From Oleiphilus messinensis (lineage in GTDB: Bacteria; Pseudomonadota; Gammaproteobacteria; Pseudomonadales; Oleiphilaceae), in assembly GCF_002162375.1 (NCBI RefSeq), contig NZ_CP021425.1, forward strand, positions 3,046,766-3,110,765: a stretch of 64,000 nucleotides of DNA, read 5' to 3'. The notes beneath the pieces are model-generated. The model made no database searches, was not told where the DNA came from, and was given only the letters and a program-made list of their open reading frames with translations. Shown one piece after another: positions 15,193-23,706 of the stretch (position 1 is the stretch's first letter; each line of letters opens with the position of its first letter). The position numbers and the translations under genes are program-made.

Positions 15193-17979
15193 TTATTGGT
15201 TCTTATAAAGCCTTAACCAGGCACGATAGTCCTGCATGCTGATACATTGGTCTGCATCCAGGTCCGCACTGGCTAAGAACGCTGAATCGCCTTCACATTG
15301 GCCCAAGGCTGCGCGGAGCTGATTTCTATCGCTCGCATCGAGTTGCCCGTTGCCATCAAGATCCCCGACAACGGCTTCCCCGGTGGTTAGCGTCAGTTCA
15401 AGTGTATCGATGTAGCTGTCATTGTCTGAGCCCGCATTGCGCGTCCCTTTCATGACCACTTTGATGGACGTAGTACCGCTGGGCAAAGGTTGCTCGAGAG
15501 ACTCTTTCGACCAATTGTTAGCTCGATGTGACAATGTGGAGCTTTGTGAAATTACCTCACCATTGCTATTCAGGAACTGCAACCAGGCTTCTGGTACATC
15601 ATTGCCGTTCCAGTCACGCATGTACGCTGAAAAATTAACCGTGGCGGGTGTACCTGCGTTGTAGCCGGAAACAGAATCCAAGTCGATTGTCTGACTCGCT
15701 TGACCTATCGCACTACTTGAACACAAGCCACCCAAAATGAAGTAACGACTGCCTTCATGGGGGCTGACACCACTGCAGGCACCTGACTCGAGAGCTTCAA
15801 CGATACCTGTTTCCACAGTCCAGTGTTGTAACTCTGATTCCGCTCCGGGATTCTGGATCAGGTTTTCAGTTGTGTGGCCTCCTGCTGGTGTTCCTTCCTG
15901 ATAGGCAATACGAACACTCACATTATCGATATAAGAGTCATTGTCTGTGCCGTTATTTCGTGTGCCTTTCAAGCGCACGGTTGCGAAGGCTGCATTTGTG
16001 GGCAACGCGAGCGTCGCTTTTTTCTGCAACCAACTGGAGGAAGCATTGGTGATGACGTCTGAAGTCCCGATTAATTGATTACCCGTGTCGTATACTTCAA
16101 CCCAGGCTTCCGGGATGTCGTTACCACTCCAGTCACGAAGGAATGCACTGACTTCAATTACCGCATCACCGTCCGCAATTTCTGATTGGAATTCGCTTAA
16201 AGAAATTGATTGACTAGCTTGACCAACATCGCTGTGCTCACAAAGTCCACCCAGAACGAAATAGCGTTCGCCGGATTGTGCAGGCACACCGTTACACTCG
16301 TTGGACAGGTTGGCTTCAACCACGCCAGTATCGACTGTCCAGTGTTCAAGGCCTTGTTCCGCACCACCATTTTGCACAAGATTATCTGAATAGGTGAGTC
16401 CTTGAACATTGAAACCCGCTGAATCAGACCAGGCAGACCAGGCCCAGTGTTCGTCACGGTAGCGAACGCGCCAAAAGTAATTACCGGAAGGCAGCAATGT
16501 CGTTACTTCATAGCTATCCAATGGCACACCCATTTGGGTATCAACATATTTCCAGATATTTTCGTTACGGGTTTTGTTGCCCCAGAAATCCAGCTCCGGC
16601 TCACTAAAGTCCGGAGTGCTTGAAATTTGCCAGTGTGCCTCGAGGTGTGCATCGTTATCGCCATCAACAAAGCTGGATGCCTTAAGTTTGAATACGCCTT
16701 TTACCGTCTCGTTTTTTGGATATTGAGTGAATGGTGTATCCGGTGCGACGTTGTCGCCTGCGATTTCAAAATCGTCTCGTATCCCTTCTCCCTGGTAGCC
16801 AAAATAATTTCCCTTACCATCTCCACCGGAGTATCGTTTAACCGCAAGACGCTGTTTATCCACGCCAAAAACAAGTGATGAATATCCATATTCAGGGTAA
16901 CTTTTCTGAAATTCATCATAGTCAAATTGTGGGTACTCATCCCAGTAATCGATATTTCCAGAACTTACCGCGGCATTTAGCCACAAATGGGAAACATCCC
17001 GGGATTGTCCCCGAGAATAGGCATGGGTATGCCCGAAGATATGGCCGGTAATCTTTCCGGTTTGTGCGGATAAATCTTCAAACTTTTTAACATACTCACA
17101 GGTCAGTTGGCTTTCACCTGGCAACCACATTTCTGATTTGCACGGATGGTGAAGCTGTAGCATAACGTAGTCAGTTTCATCCCGATTAGCCGTATCGGCT
17201 AACAGGTTATCCAGCCATTCACGTTGCTCGACGTTCAAGCCTGCATTTTGTGGGCTGTTTGAGTTCAACGTCACGAGGCGCAGGTTCAAATAATCAAAAA
17301 CATACCAGTGCTCTTTATAACTTACACTGCCATTTTCAGGCAGTTCAAAATAGTTCAAGTAATGACTCACGGAATAGTCATGATTCCCGATCGCGGGAAT
17401 AACCGGAACTCGGCTGAACAGGTCTGCAGCTTTACCAAAAAAGTCATTACGCCATTCACTAACGTTTCCGCCGTTTTGAACCAGGTCACCTGGAACAATA
17501 ACGGCAGCAATTTCGTCATCGCAGTTTTCAACGTCATTACCACAATCATTTACGATAATGCCGCTTGTCACGATGTCTGCTAAACGCTCAGCGTGTTGGC
17601 CTTGCGAATCTGAAAAAGCAACAATTTTAAACGAGTCTCGCCCATTTGCGGTTTCCGGCCAGGTTTTAAAACCCCAGGTATCAGATTGCCCAAAGGAGGT
17701 CGAAACGTAGTACTCATAGCGCGTGTCGCTGGATAGGCCTTCAATTCGCGCACGTTTGATACCGGAAAGCGGTTTAATCGCTTCCATACTTAAAGTACTA
17801 AATGTCGTGTTACCGCGTTCACGGTAGTGAAGTGTAACGTTGGTATCCAATGTTTCTACATAGACCGACATCGCATCGGTATCCGGATTTTGCAAATAGG
17901 GTTTTACGATAAAGTTTGGAGCAGCCATCGCTATATTAGCGGTTGCTGCTGCAATCGAGAGTGCCAAAAGAGATTTCAT
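15193..17979 (-). CDS. Secreted metallophosphoesterase with tandem CBM-like repeats and dockerin-like C-terminus
   Basis: A 928-residue exported protein. Order: signal peptide 1-19; purple-acid-phosphatase N-terminal beta domain (about 20-105); calcineurin-like metallophosphoesterase (about 118-375) with SDSQGQ, GDLVQNGG, GNHDYS, LQLHHP and GHTHAYSRG as metal ligands; an FN3-like domain (about 415-530, FWRVRYRDEHWAWSAWSD); two homologous beta-sandwich repeats of about 155 residues (NLVQNGGAEQGLEHWTVDTG and NLIQNPGAESELQHWTVETG); and two calcium-loop helices (DLDGNGQLDASDRNQL and ADLDADQCISMQDYRAWL) forming a dockerin-type I-like end. It would hydrolyse extracellular phosphate esters while bound to a surface or polymer. 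It precedes the cohesin-like PEP-CTERM gene on the same strand. Confidence 0.9.
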   Translation of the reverse strand: MKSLLALSIAAATANIAMAAPNFIVKPYLQNPDTDAMSVYVETLDTNVTLHYRERGNTTFSTLSMEAIKPLSGIKRARIEGLSSDTRYEYYVSTSFGQSDTWGFKTWPETANGRDSFKIVAFSDSQGQHAERLADIVTSGIIVNDCGNDVENCDDEIAAVIVPGDLVQNGGNVSEWRNDFFGKAADLFSRVPVIPAIGNHDYSVSHYLNYFELPENGSVSYKEHWYVFDYLNLRLVTLNSNSPQNAGLNVEQREWLDNLLADTANRDETDYVMLQLHHPCKSEMWLPGESQLTCEYVKKFEDLSAQTGKITGHIFGHTHAYSRGQSRDVSHLWLNAAVSSGNIDYWDEYPQFDYDEFQKSYPEYGYSSLVFGVDKQRLAVKRYSGGDGKGNYFGYQGEGIRDDFEIAGDNVAPDTPFTQYPKNETVKGVFKLKASSFVDGDNDAHLEAHWQISSTPDFSEPELDFWGNKTRNENIWKYVDTQMGVPLDSYEVTTLLPSGNYFWRVRYRDEHWAWSAWSDSAGFNVQGLTYSDNLVQNGGAEQGLEHWTVDTGVVEANLSNECNGVPAQSGERYFVLGGLCEHSDVGQASQSISLSEFQSEIADGDAVIEVSAFLRDWSGNDIPEAWVEVYDTGNQLIGTSDVITNASSSWLQKKATLALPTNAAFATVRLKGTRNNGTDNDSYIDNVSVRIAYQEGTPAGGHTTENLIQNPGAESELQHWTVETGIVEALESGACSGVSPHEGSRYFILGGLCSSSAIGQASQTIDLDSVSGYNAGTPATVNFSAYMRDWNGNDVPEAWLQFLNSNGEVISQSSTLSHRANNWSKESLEQPLPSGTTSIKVVMKGTRNAGSDNDSYIDTLELTLTTGEAVVGDLDGNGQLDASDRNQLRAALGQCEGDSAFLASADLDADQCISMQDYRAWLRLYKNQ

Positions 17980-18154
17980 ATACGTTGCTCGCTATCTGGT
18001 ATATTCCAGATGAAGCGTACTGAACGAATATTACAGATTCATAACGTTTTCGTTAAGAGTATGGGTGAAAACGGTGCATATATACGATACTTTGGTCTGA
18101 AGTGTGCAATAAGTGCTCATTATGGTGTTATATATCTATACAAGTAGACAAGTT

Positions 18155-18174
18155 ATATTCGTGAAAACGAATAT
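18155..18174. promoter_or_regulatory. Inverted repeat ATATTCGT-gaaa-ACGAATAT
   Basis: Perfect 8-bp arms with a GAAA loop, upstream of the metallophosphoesterase. It could be an operator or an RNA hairpin in a long leader. ACGAATAT recurs once more at about 18024-18031, closer to the gene. Confidence 0.45.
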
Positions 18175-18206
18175 GCTTTCAAGTTAGAAAACGGAGGATA
18201 TTGATA

Positions 18207-18220
18207 TTGGTATATACCAA
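18207..18220. promoter_or_regulatory. FNR-box-like palindrome TTGGT-ATAT-ACCAA
   Basis: A perfect 14-bp palindrome with the 5-4-5 layout of the FNR site TTGAT-N4-ATCAA and one symmetric change per half-site. It lies between fnr and the metallophosphoesterase gene, about 230 bases upstream of the latter. That distance is long for direct activation unless the leader is long. Confidence 0.4.
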
Positions 18221-18240
18221 CATGGCTGGAAGATTAATAT

Positions 18241-19017
18241 TCAGATTCTTCTGTGGTTTTGATCGTCGAGTTTCGCAATGGACAGGAGTCTAGCTTTATT
18301 CAAAATAGTGATCTGTCGCCCTTCAACAGTCACAATCTTCATTTTGTGGAATCGTGTTAAAACCCTGCTCACCGTTTCAATGGCAAGTCCGAGGTAATTA
18401 CTGAGATCCGTTCGGGTCATCGGGAGGGTAAATGAGGTGTTCAGCAAGCGCCTTTTTTCCAGATGTCGTGAAGTGTTAATTAACAATGTCGCCAGTTTTT
18501 GTTCCGCACTGCGACGGCTCAAAAGATAGCTCATCTTTTTGTGCTGTTGGATTTCATATGCCATTTTTTGAAACAAAAATCGTTGCAATTCGGGAATTTT
18601 AGTCGTGAGAAACTCGATTTTAGGATAAGGAAGCTCACACACCGTGGTGGTTTCGAGCGCTGCAGCAGTTGCGCCATAGCGGCCGGTTACAAAACCATCT
18701 GTACCGATTATATCGCCAGGAAGGTGAAAATTAGTGATCTGATCGGTGCCATCATCGCTTTTGACGAATGTTTTCACCGCGCCAACTCGGACAATGTAAA
18801 GTGAAGTGAAAGGATCATCCTCCTTGAAAATTCTATCGTGTCGATGGAGTACAGGTAATGAACTTTTAAGAATTGATTCAATTGTGTCTGCCAGGTGTTC
18901 TGTTTTTGTGACTGATAGCATTCGCGGCAGGCAGTAGTCACTTAATGTGCATTCAATACAACGTAATGGAGACGGATGAGCGCTGCTTTTTTCCTTGGTC
19001 GTTACCGGGGCATTCAT
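18241..19017 (-). CDS. fnr: FNR-type oxygen-responsive regulator
   Basis: A 258-residue Crp/Fnr-family regulator. The N-terminal cysteines Cys20, Cys23 and Cys29 (RCIECTLSDYCLP) plus Cys127 (TTTVCELPY) match the four ligands of the oxygen-labile [4Fe-4S] cluster of E. coli FNR, whose first three are at the same positions. A cyclic-nucleotide-like beta roll follows (SLYIVRVGAVKTF, LPGDIIGTDGF), then a dimer helix and a winged helix (MTRTDLSNYLGLAIETVSRV) with the Glu-x-x-Ser-Arg recognition residues that read TTGAT half-sites. It should switch gene expression when oxygen is low. It is divergent from a NarL/NarX-like pair and upstream of the metallophosphoesterase. Confidence 0.95.
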   Translation of the reverse strand: MNAPVTTKEKSSAHPSPLRCIECTLSDYCLPRMLSVTKTEHLADTIESILKSSLPVLHRHDRIFKEDDPFTSLYIVRVGAVKTFVKSDDGTDQITNFHLPGDIIGTDGFVTGRYGATAAALETTTVCELPYPKIEFLTTKIPELQRFLFQKMAYEIQQHKKMSYLLSRRSAEQKLATLLINTSRHLEKRRLLNTSFTLPMTRTDLSNYLGLAIETVSRVLTRFHKMKIVTVEGRQITILNKARLLSIAKLDDQNHRRI

Positions 19018-19349
19018 GATGTGCCTTCTTTCCAGATTAAATGCTCGATGTATTCCATGAGTCTTGGGTGGAGAATTGGCAAGTCGTTGCGTTTGATGAT
19101 CAATTCGCTGGACGAGGTTTCAGGCTCCAACTGTAAGAACAAAGCCAGTGCGATCACATAGGGAATATCTGTAGTTTGAGGGTAGGGGAATCCCCCATTT
19201 TTCAGGCGCTAGTGATGTAACTCTTTGAAAGGCCAGCCTAACCCGATTTAATGCATGGCCAGTTAATCCAGGTCATTTTGTTACCTGGAATCTTGGGTCA
19301 TAATTTTCAAATAAAAAAGTGATAAAAACAGGACGAATGGTAGGATTCT
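19018..19349. other. Divergent promoter region between fnr and the response regulator
   Basis: No gene was seen in these 332 bases. It holds a CCAGGT-N9-ACCTGG dyad (19268-19288) and a GGGG-AAT-CCCC motif (19185-19195), plus TTGATGATCAA (19093-19103), whose half-sites are too close for a normal FNR site. Both flanking genes should start here. Confidence 0.5.
19268..19288. promoter_or_regulatory. Dyad CCAGGT-N9-ACCTGG upstream of the response regulator
   Basis: Perfect 6-bp arms, 62 bases before the GTG start of the response regulator. This is a candidate operator; the factor is unknown. Confidence 0.35.
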
Positions 19350-20003
19350 GTGACGAAGAAAGTACTCATAATTGATGATCACCCGATTTTCCGTCAGGGC
19401 TTGATATCTTTACTCGCGGAAAATCCGGAATTGCAGGTCTGCGGAGAAGCCAGTGATAGTGACAGCGCATTGAAACTGTTAAACGTCACATCACCGGATT
19501 TAATCACGCTCGATTTAACGCTAAAAATCGGCAGCGGTTTCCAATTATTAAAGAAGATCCGACACACAAACAAGAGGGTCAGGATACTTGTCGCATCAAT
19601 GCACGATGATTTAGTTTACGCTGAACGGTGCATTAGTGCGGGTGCGAATGGATATATCAACAAGGAAGAGGCTTCAAGCAAGATATTGGAGGCGATCGCC
19701 TGTGTTCTGAACAATAATATCTATTTAAGTGACCGAGTTACAAAATATCTGGCTCTGCGTAAACTGGAAGGTTACAGCGCTTCTGACGGCAGCCCGGAAA
19801 CGTTGCTATCCAATCGTGAACTCGAAGTTTTCATGTTGATTGGTAAGGGATACTCAACTCAACGTATCGCAAAAGAATTGCATTTAAGTACAAAAACGAT
19901 CGATACCCATAAAGAACATATCAAGAAAAAAATTGGTGCAAGTGATAATAGCGAGCTGGTACGTCAGGCCGTGGCCTGGGATATCGAGTCTTCGTTTTTA
20001 TAG
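19350..20003 (+). CDS. NarL/LuxR-type response regulator
   Basis: A 217-residue two-component regulator. The receiver domain spans about 1-120: IDDHPIF (acidic pair), phospho-Asp55 in LITLDLTLK, and Lys in NGYINKEEA. The LuxR/GerE helix-turn-helix occupies about 150-215: LSNRELEVFMLIGKGYSTQR, LHLSTKTIDTHKEHIKKKIG. The GTG start at 19350 has AGGA about six bases upstream. The gene is followed 38 bases later by a NarX-type histidine kinase, its probable partner. Divergence from fnr suggests a role in respiratory or redox control, but the signal is unknown. Confidence 0.95.
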   Translation: MTKKVLIIDDHPIFRQGLISLLAENPELQVCGEASDSDSALKLLNVTSPDLITLDLTLKIGSGFQLLKKIRHTNKRVRILVASMHDDLVYAERCISAGANGYINKEEASSKILEAIACVLNNNIYLSDRVTKYLALRKLEGYSASDGSPETLLSNRELEVFMLIGKGYSTQRIAKELHLSTKTIDTHKEHIKKKIGASDNSELVRQAVAWDIESSFL

Positions 20004-20041
20004 ACACTTAATAAATCGGTAGAAAGCGAAAGGATCAGTTC

Positions 20042-21667
20042 ATGACGGAAGATCGTTCTGATGACAAACCTGATGTCAGATTTGGAAAAATCAGCCCTGA
20101 ACTGATTACGCAGGTTGAAGGTAAGACTAATCCGGATTTTCTGCATCAAATAGTGGATTTACAGATACACCACGTAAAAGTACTGCAACAAAACGAAGCG
20201 CTCAGGCTCAGTCAAAAGGAGTTGAGTGATTCATTGGCACATTATCGTGCTTTATACCACGCCGCACCGATTGCGTACCTGCTCATGGATAGACAGTGGG
20301 TTATCCACGATGCGAATAAAAAAACTCAAGACTTACTTGAATTGCACAGTCGCCGTATTACCGGGAAACCTCTGTCGAATTTTATATCCGAAGAATCCTG
20401 CAGTGATTACAACTGGTACCACAATGCAATGCTGCACAAAGGTGTACTGCCAGACGGGCAGTTATTACTGCACCTGAAGTCTGTGGATAAAATTGTTTTG
20501 ATGCTTTGCCGTAAAATCTGTGAGATCTCCGAAGTGATTGACGAAGCCTCGTTGTGCCTAGCGGTACTCATAGATATTACCGAGCTAAAAACGATTGAAT
20601 CCGCATTGTTAAAAGTTAATCTCGATTTCGCTCACCAGGTTGAAGTGCGAACCCGACAGATCGCAAAGAGCAGGGAACAGCTACACCGATTTCTACAAGC
20701 TTCTACTGACGCAATTATTACATTCAACAATCGAGGGCTTATCCAATCTGTGAATGCGGCGGCTACAGATATGTTTGGATTTTCAGAAAACGAGCTAGTG
20801 GGCATGGACATCGCAAAATTACTTCCTGAGCAATCGACATTGTTCGACAAGCAATTTATCAATTTCGTGCAATTCCAACCGGCCCAATCATCACGAGAAG
20901 CGCGAGAAACGTTCGGTCGAAAAAAGGATAAAAGTCATTTTCCCGTTAGCGTCGTGCTAACGATGTTAAGTGATCAATTCGATTTAACTGCCACTATTCG
21001 GGACATGTCTGCACGAGTTGATCTCGAAAAAACGATCCAGCGCGGTCAGGAAGAAGAACGAGAACGGATTGGCCGTGATTTACACGACTCCGTTGCTCAG
21101 CACGTAGTTGGCGTAACCTTAAAAGCTCGCAGTTTGGAGCTCCAATACAAAAACTCCAACGCTATAATTGCGCAAGAAATGAACGCACTCTGTGCCAGTC
21201 TGGAAAACGTGACCCACGAAATTCGTGAAATTGTGAATAATTTATTGCCAGCGGGACTTCATGGTGGAAATCTTCTCGGTGCATTGAGAAGACTGGTATC
21301 GCACTACGAAACATCCAACGGTATTGAAGTCGCACTCCAAGCGAACCAAGAACCACTCATATTCGATCCAATGGTTGCCATACAATTGTTTCGAATTACC
21401 CAGGAAGCATTTCAAAATGCCTGGAGCCATAGCCAGGCGACTCGCATTGTAATAAGTATCGAAGAACAAAAAGAGCGGCTTTCTCTGAGCATATCGGACA
21501 ATGGCATCGGTTTATTCTCCGACGGCGAATTTCCGCTTCAGGCAAATCACCATGGCCGTGGTATTGCGAATATGTTCTACCGTGCACGACTCATCGGTGC
21601 ACACCTCAAGATCGAATCTCCCGAGCAAGGTGGAACCTGCATTAAGTGCGAAATCGATAATACTTAA
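20042..21667 (+). CDS. PAS-containing NarX/UhpB-type histidine kinase
   Basis: A 541-residue kinase with no clear membrane helix, so probably cytoplasmic. Order: short helical N-terminus; PAS domain 1 (about 65-185, YHAAPIAYLLMD); a coiled coil; PAS domain 2 (about 215-335, LHRFLQASTDAIITFN); the HisKA_3 dimerisation helix with phospho-His in RERIGRDLHDSVAQHVVG (about residue 347); and an HATPase domain (about 435-541; SISDNGIGLF and GRGIANMFYRA). HisKA_3 kinases pair with NarL-type regulators, as with the gene 38 bases upstream. The soluble double-PAS layout suggests sensing of an internal redox or small-molecule cue. Confidence 0.93.
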   Translation: MTEDRSDDKPDVRFGKISPELITQVEGKTNPDFLHQIVDLQIHHVKVLQQNEALRLSQKELSDSLAHYRALYHAAPIAYLLMDRQWVIHDANKKTQDLLELHSRRITGKPLSNFISEESCSDYNWYHNAMLHKGVLPDGQLLLHLKSVDKIVLMLCRKICEISEVIDEASLCLAVLIDITELKTIESALLKVNLDFAHQVEVRTRQIAKSREQLHRFLQASTDAIITFNNRGLIQSVNAAATDMFGFSENELVGMDIAKLLPEQSTLFDKQFINFVQFQPAQSSREARETFGRKKDKSHFPVSVVLTMLSDQFDLTATIRDMSARVDLEKTIQRGQEEERERIGRDLHDSVAQHVVGVTLKARSLELQYKNSNAIIAQEMNALCASLENVTHEIREIVNNLLPAGLHGGNLLGALRRLVSHYETSNGIEVALQANQEPLIFDPMVAIQLFRITQEAFQNAWSHSQATRIVISIEEQKERLSLSISDNGIGLFSDGEFPLQANHHGRGIANMFYRARLIGAHLKIESPEQGGTCIKCEIDNT

Positions 21668-21775
21668 GGACTAATTGGGTTATTACCATTTGATAATGAA
21701 TTTGGTCAAACCGTCGCACATAATTTTGATTCCAAGGAATAAGTGAAGCGTCCGCAACTACACAGGGAGAGAAAA

Positions 21776-22636
21776 GTGATTGCTGTAGCCAAACAACTGG
21801 AAGGTAAAATAGCATTGATAACGGGGGCCACCAGCGGTATCGGCCGAGTCGCTGCATTGGAGCTGGCTGCCCAGGGTGCTGAATTATATTTAGTGTGCCG
21901 TAGCCAGATCAAGGCAGAAGCAATATGCAAATACATCTGCGAACATACTGGAAATGAGCAAATTCATATATTGCACGGGGACTTGGCATCATTAACTGAT
22001 GTAAGACGAATAGCGAACGAATTCATCGTTCTAGAGAAACCTCTCCATATCCTGTTGAACAATGCCGGCGTATTCAATCTCAAACGTGAAATCACGGTGG
22101 ATGGCCATGAGCTTATGTTCGCTGTTAATTATTTAGCACATTTTCTACTTACAAATTTACTGTTAGATCGACTTAAATCAAGCGCACAAGCTAGAATCGT
22201 GAATGTCGCATCAGATGCACATATGCTAACTAAGTCCTTACAAATACACGATTTGAGTTTCGAAGATGGATTCAAAGCACTCAAAGTGTATTCACACTCA
22301 AAACTCGCGAATATTCTTTTTACGCGCGAATTGGCAAGCCGTCTTGGAAACTCTGAGCTGACAGTCAATGCAATTCATCCTGGAACAGTCGCAACAAACC
22401 TGGGAGCCCAAAATGGTTGGGTCGGGCTTATCTTAAATAAACTAATGAAAATATTTCTCCAATCTCCAGAGAAAGGCGTACGCACTTCGATTTATGCATG
22501 TCTATCTCCAGATTTGAATGGCGTAACGGGACAGTACTTCGCGAATTGTAGAAAGCATGAACCAAAACCGTGGGCGAAGGATGATGAAATGGCTCGGCAA
22601 CTATGGAGTGCGAGTGTAAAACTTACCATGCTGTAA
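21776..22636 (+). CDS. Short-chain dehydrogenase/reductase
   Basis: About 286 residues from a GTG at 21776, preceded by AGGGAGAG at good spacing; a GTG at 21743 would add eleven residues. The classical SDR Rossmann fold is evident: TGATSGIGR for NAD(P) binding, LLNNAGVFN around residue 95, a Ser in NVASDAH and the catalytic YSHSK at about 171-175. The sequence is of the retinol-dehydrogenase/WWOX-like type, with the active-site Tyr followed by SHSKLANILF and a downstream HPGTVATNL segment. It probably oxidises or reduces a hydrophobic alcohol or ketone. It is transcribed after the NarX-like kinase, but the 108-base gap and different role suggest its own promoter. Confidence 0.9.
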   Translation: MIAVAKQLEGKIALITGATSGIGRVAALELAAQGAELYLVCRSQIKAEAICKYICEHTGNEQIHILHGDLASLTDVRRIANEFIVLEKPLHILLNNAGVFNLKREITVDGHELMFAVNYLAHFLLTNLLLDRLKSSAQARIVNVASDAHMLTKSLQIHDLSFEDGFKALKVYSHSKLANILFTRELASRLGNSELTVNAIHPGTVATNLGAQNGWVGLILNKLMKIFLQSPEKGVRTSIYACLSPDLNGVTGQYFANCRKHEPKPWAKDDEMARQLWSASVKLTML

Positions 22637-22745
22637 ATTGGAGACTAAGCAGAAATAGCGCAGAAACAAGCCATTTCTATATTTACCAATACTAAACAAT
22701 ATTGGACATATAGATAGGTCTCCTTTTGAAGTAATAGCTTCAGTT

Positions 22746-22800
22746 CCAGGCAAATTGCCGCATTACTCGACACGCTCGGTTACGGCATTTCCGTGCCTGG
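22746..22800. repeat. Large imperfect hairpin after the SDR gene
   Basis: Outer arms CCAGGCA (22746-22752) and TGCCTGG (22794-22800), then AATTGCCG (22753-22760) and CGGCATTT (22783-22790) pair with one mismatch. It sits between converging genes, so it could be a terminator lacking a T-run, or the scar of a mobile element. Confidence 0.5.
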
Positions 22801-22990
22801 TATCTGTTCACCCTCAAATTCGGACTGGGCTTCTCCGGCAACATTACTAGAACTCTTCTGATAAAAGAGCTTCAAAAAAATCGTCACCCAGCATCGTATT
22901 CATTGCATCGAACGCAGCTGACTCAGTTCTCTCTCGTTCAATCTGATCATCAATGCCCAATGGTTCTATCTTCGTCACGGTTGTGAACAT
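22780..22990 (-). pseudogene. Small ORF broken at an A7/T7 tract
   Basis: An ATG at 22990, two bases after the upstream lipoprotein stop codon, opens a 47-codon frame ending at 22847 (MFTTVTKIEPLGIDD...). Removing one base from the T7 run (22874-22880) would instead give about 69 residues: LGDDFLKLFYQKSSSNVAGE and a Gly/Glu-rich acidic tail ending EQIPGTEMP at 22780. The second reading looks more protein-like, so this is probably a frameshifted gene or a phase-variable one. No family was recognised. It is the last member of the lipoprotein/ankyrin islet. Confidence 0.45.
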
Positions 22991-22992
22991 CG

Positions 22993-23706
22993 TTACTTTT
23001 CAACTTTTCCTTTCTTGACGGAGACGAATGTATCTAGGAGAGAAAATGTTTTATTTACAATATGTTCCCATTCATTTAGCAATTCCCGATTAAACGTAAT
23101 TTTGATTCCAACTTTTTTATAAAAAGCTGTAGCGATACAGCTTTTTATGCAAGTAATCCAAATTACTTTTGTTTGCTTCGCATTAACTGGAAAGAATCTG
23201 TCAGCGCTAGAAACACTTCTACAGCCTAACATTTCAAATTTTTGAGCATCGTATTCTTTCAACCCGCAGGTAAAGCGTTTATAAAGTTGGAGCTGATTAC
23301 CAAACTCACGAACTTTTGTTAAATGAATTTTGATTTTATCTGTAGAGTAATCATCATTACTTTTCCATATGTTGTGGGTGATCCCCACTTCAATTGCCTT
23401 ATCTTGTGAATCAGAAGTGCGTCCTGTAGTAGCCTCTAAAGTATCAAAGTCAAAATAGAAGTAGACAGTTTTCGTATACTGAGCAAAACGCCGAGAAGAC
23501 TGCAAATAACGCTGTGGAATTTTGATGCCAATCTCATAATGTCGATCGTTATAGCCATAAATAGTTTTTTCTAAGTATTCAGGTTTTGTTTCGCTTTGGT
23601 GCTCAGTACACCCGGATACAATAAGCAAGATGAGCGCAAGGATTGATTGGAAGCATCTGTGAGAATTAATGGAGTGAAAATTTAACTTGCCGGTTCCATG
23701 CGTCAT
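22993..23706 (-). CDS. Lipoprotein of unknown function
   Basis: About 237 residues from the ATG at 23706, which has GAGG eight bases upstream; longer in-frame starts up to 23811 lack one. After a polar stretch comes a hydrophobic segment with a lipobox (LILLIVSGC), so the protein should be lipid-anchored. The mature part is mixed alpha/beta with several cysteines (KRFTCGLKEYD, MLGCRSVSS, TCIKSCIATAFYKK), possibly disulphide-paired. The C-terminus (NRELLNEWEHIVNKTFSLL) resembles the end of lipoprotein immunity proteins found next to type VI lipase effectors, but this is a weak resemblance. It is AT-rich like its neighbours in the accessory islet. Confidence 0.7.
   Translation of the reverse strand: MTHGTGKLNFHSINSHRCFQSILALILLIVSGCTEHQSETKPEYLEKTIYGYNDRHYEIGIKIPQRYLQSSRRFAQYTKTVYFYFDFDTLEATTGRTSDSQDKAIEVGITHNIWKSNDDYSTDKIKIHLTKVREFGNQLQLYKRFTCGLKEYDAQKFEMLGCRSVSSADRFFPVNAKQTKVIWITCIKSCIATAFYKKVGIKITFNRELLNEWEHIVNKTFSLLDTFVSVKKGKVEK

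Larger units (their letters stand above)
17980..18240. other. Intergenic region upstream of the metallophosphoesterase
   Basis: No gene. It holds an FNR-box-like palindrome (18207-18220), an 8-bp inverted repeat (18155-18174) and, just before the start codon, a small dyad CTGG-TATATT-CCAG at about 17997-18010. It is AT-rich and therefore likely promoter DNA. Confidence 0.5.

Noticed and set aside
19093-19103. TTGATGATCAA resembling an FNR site
   Set aside because: The half-sites are separated by one base, whereas FNR sites need four; it lies in the fnr leader and is probably chance.
22746-22800. Hairpin considered as an integron attC site
   Set aside because: It lacks the RYYYAAC/GTTRRRY core ends, and there is no gene-cassette array or IntI nearby.
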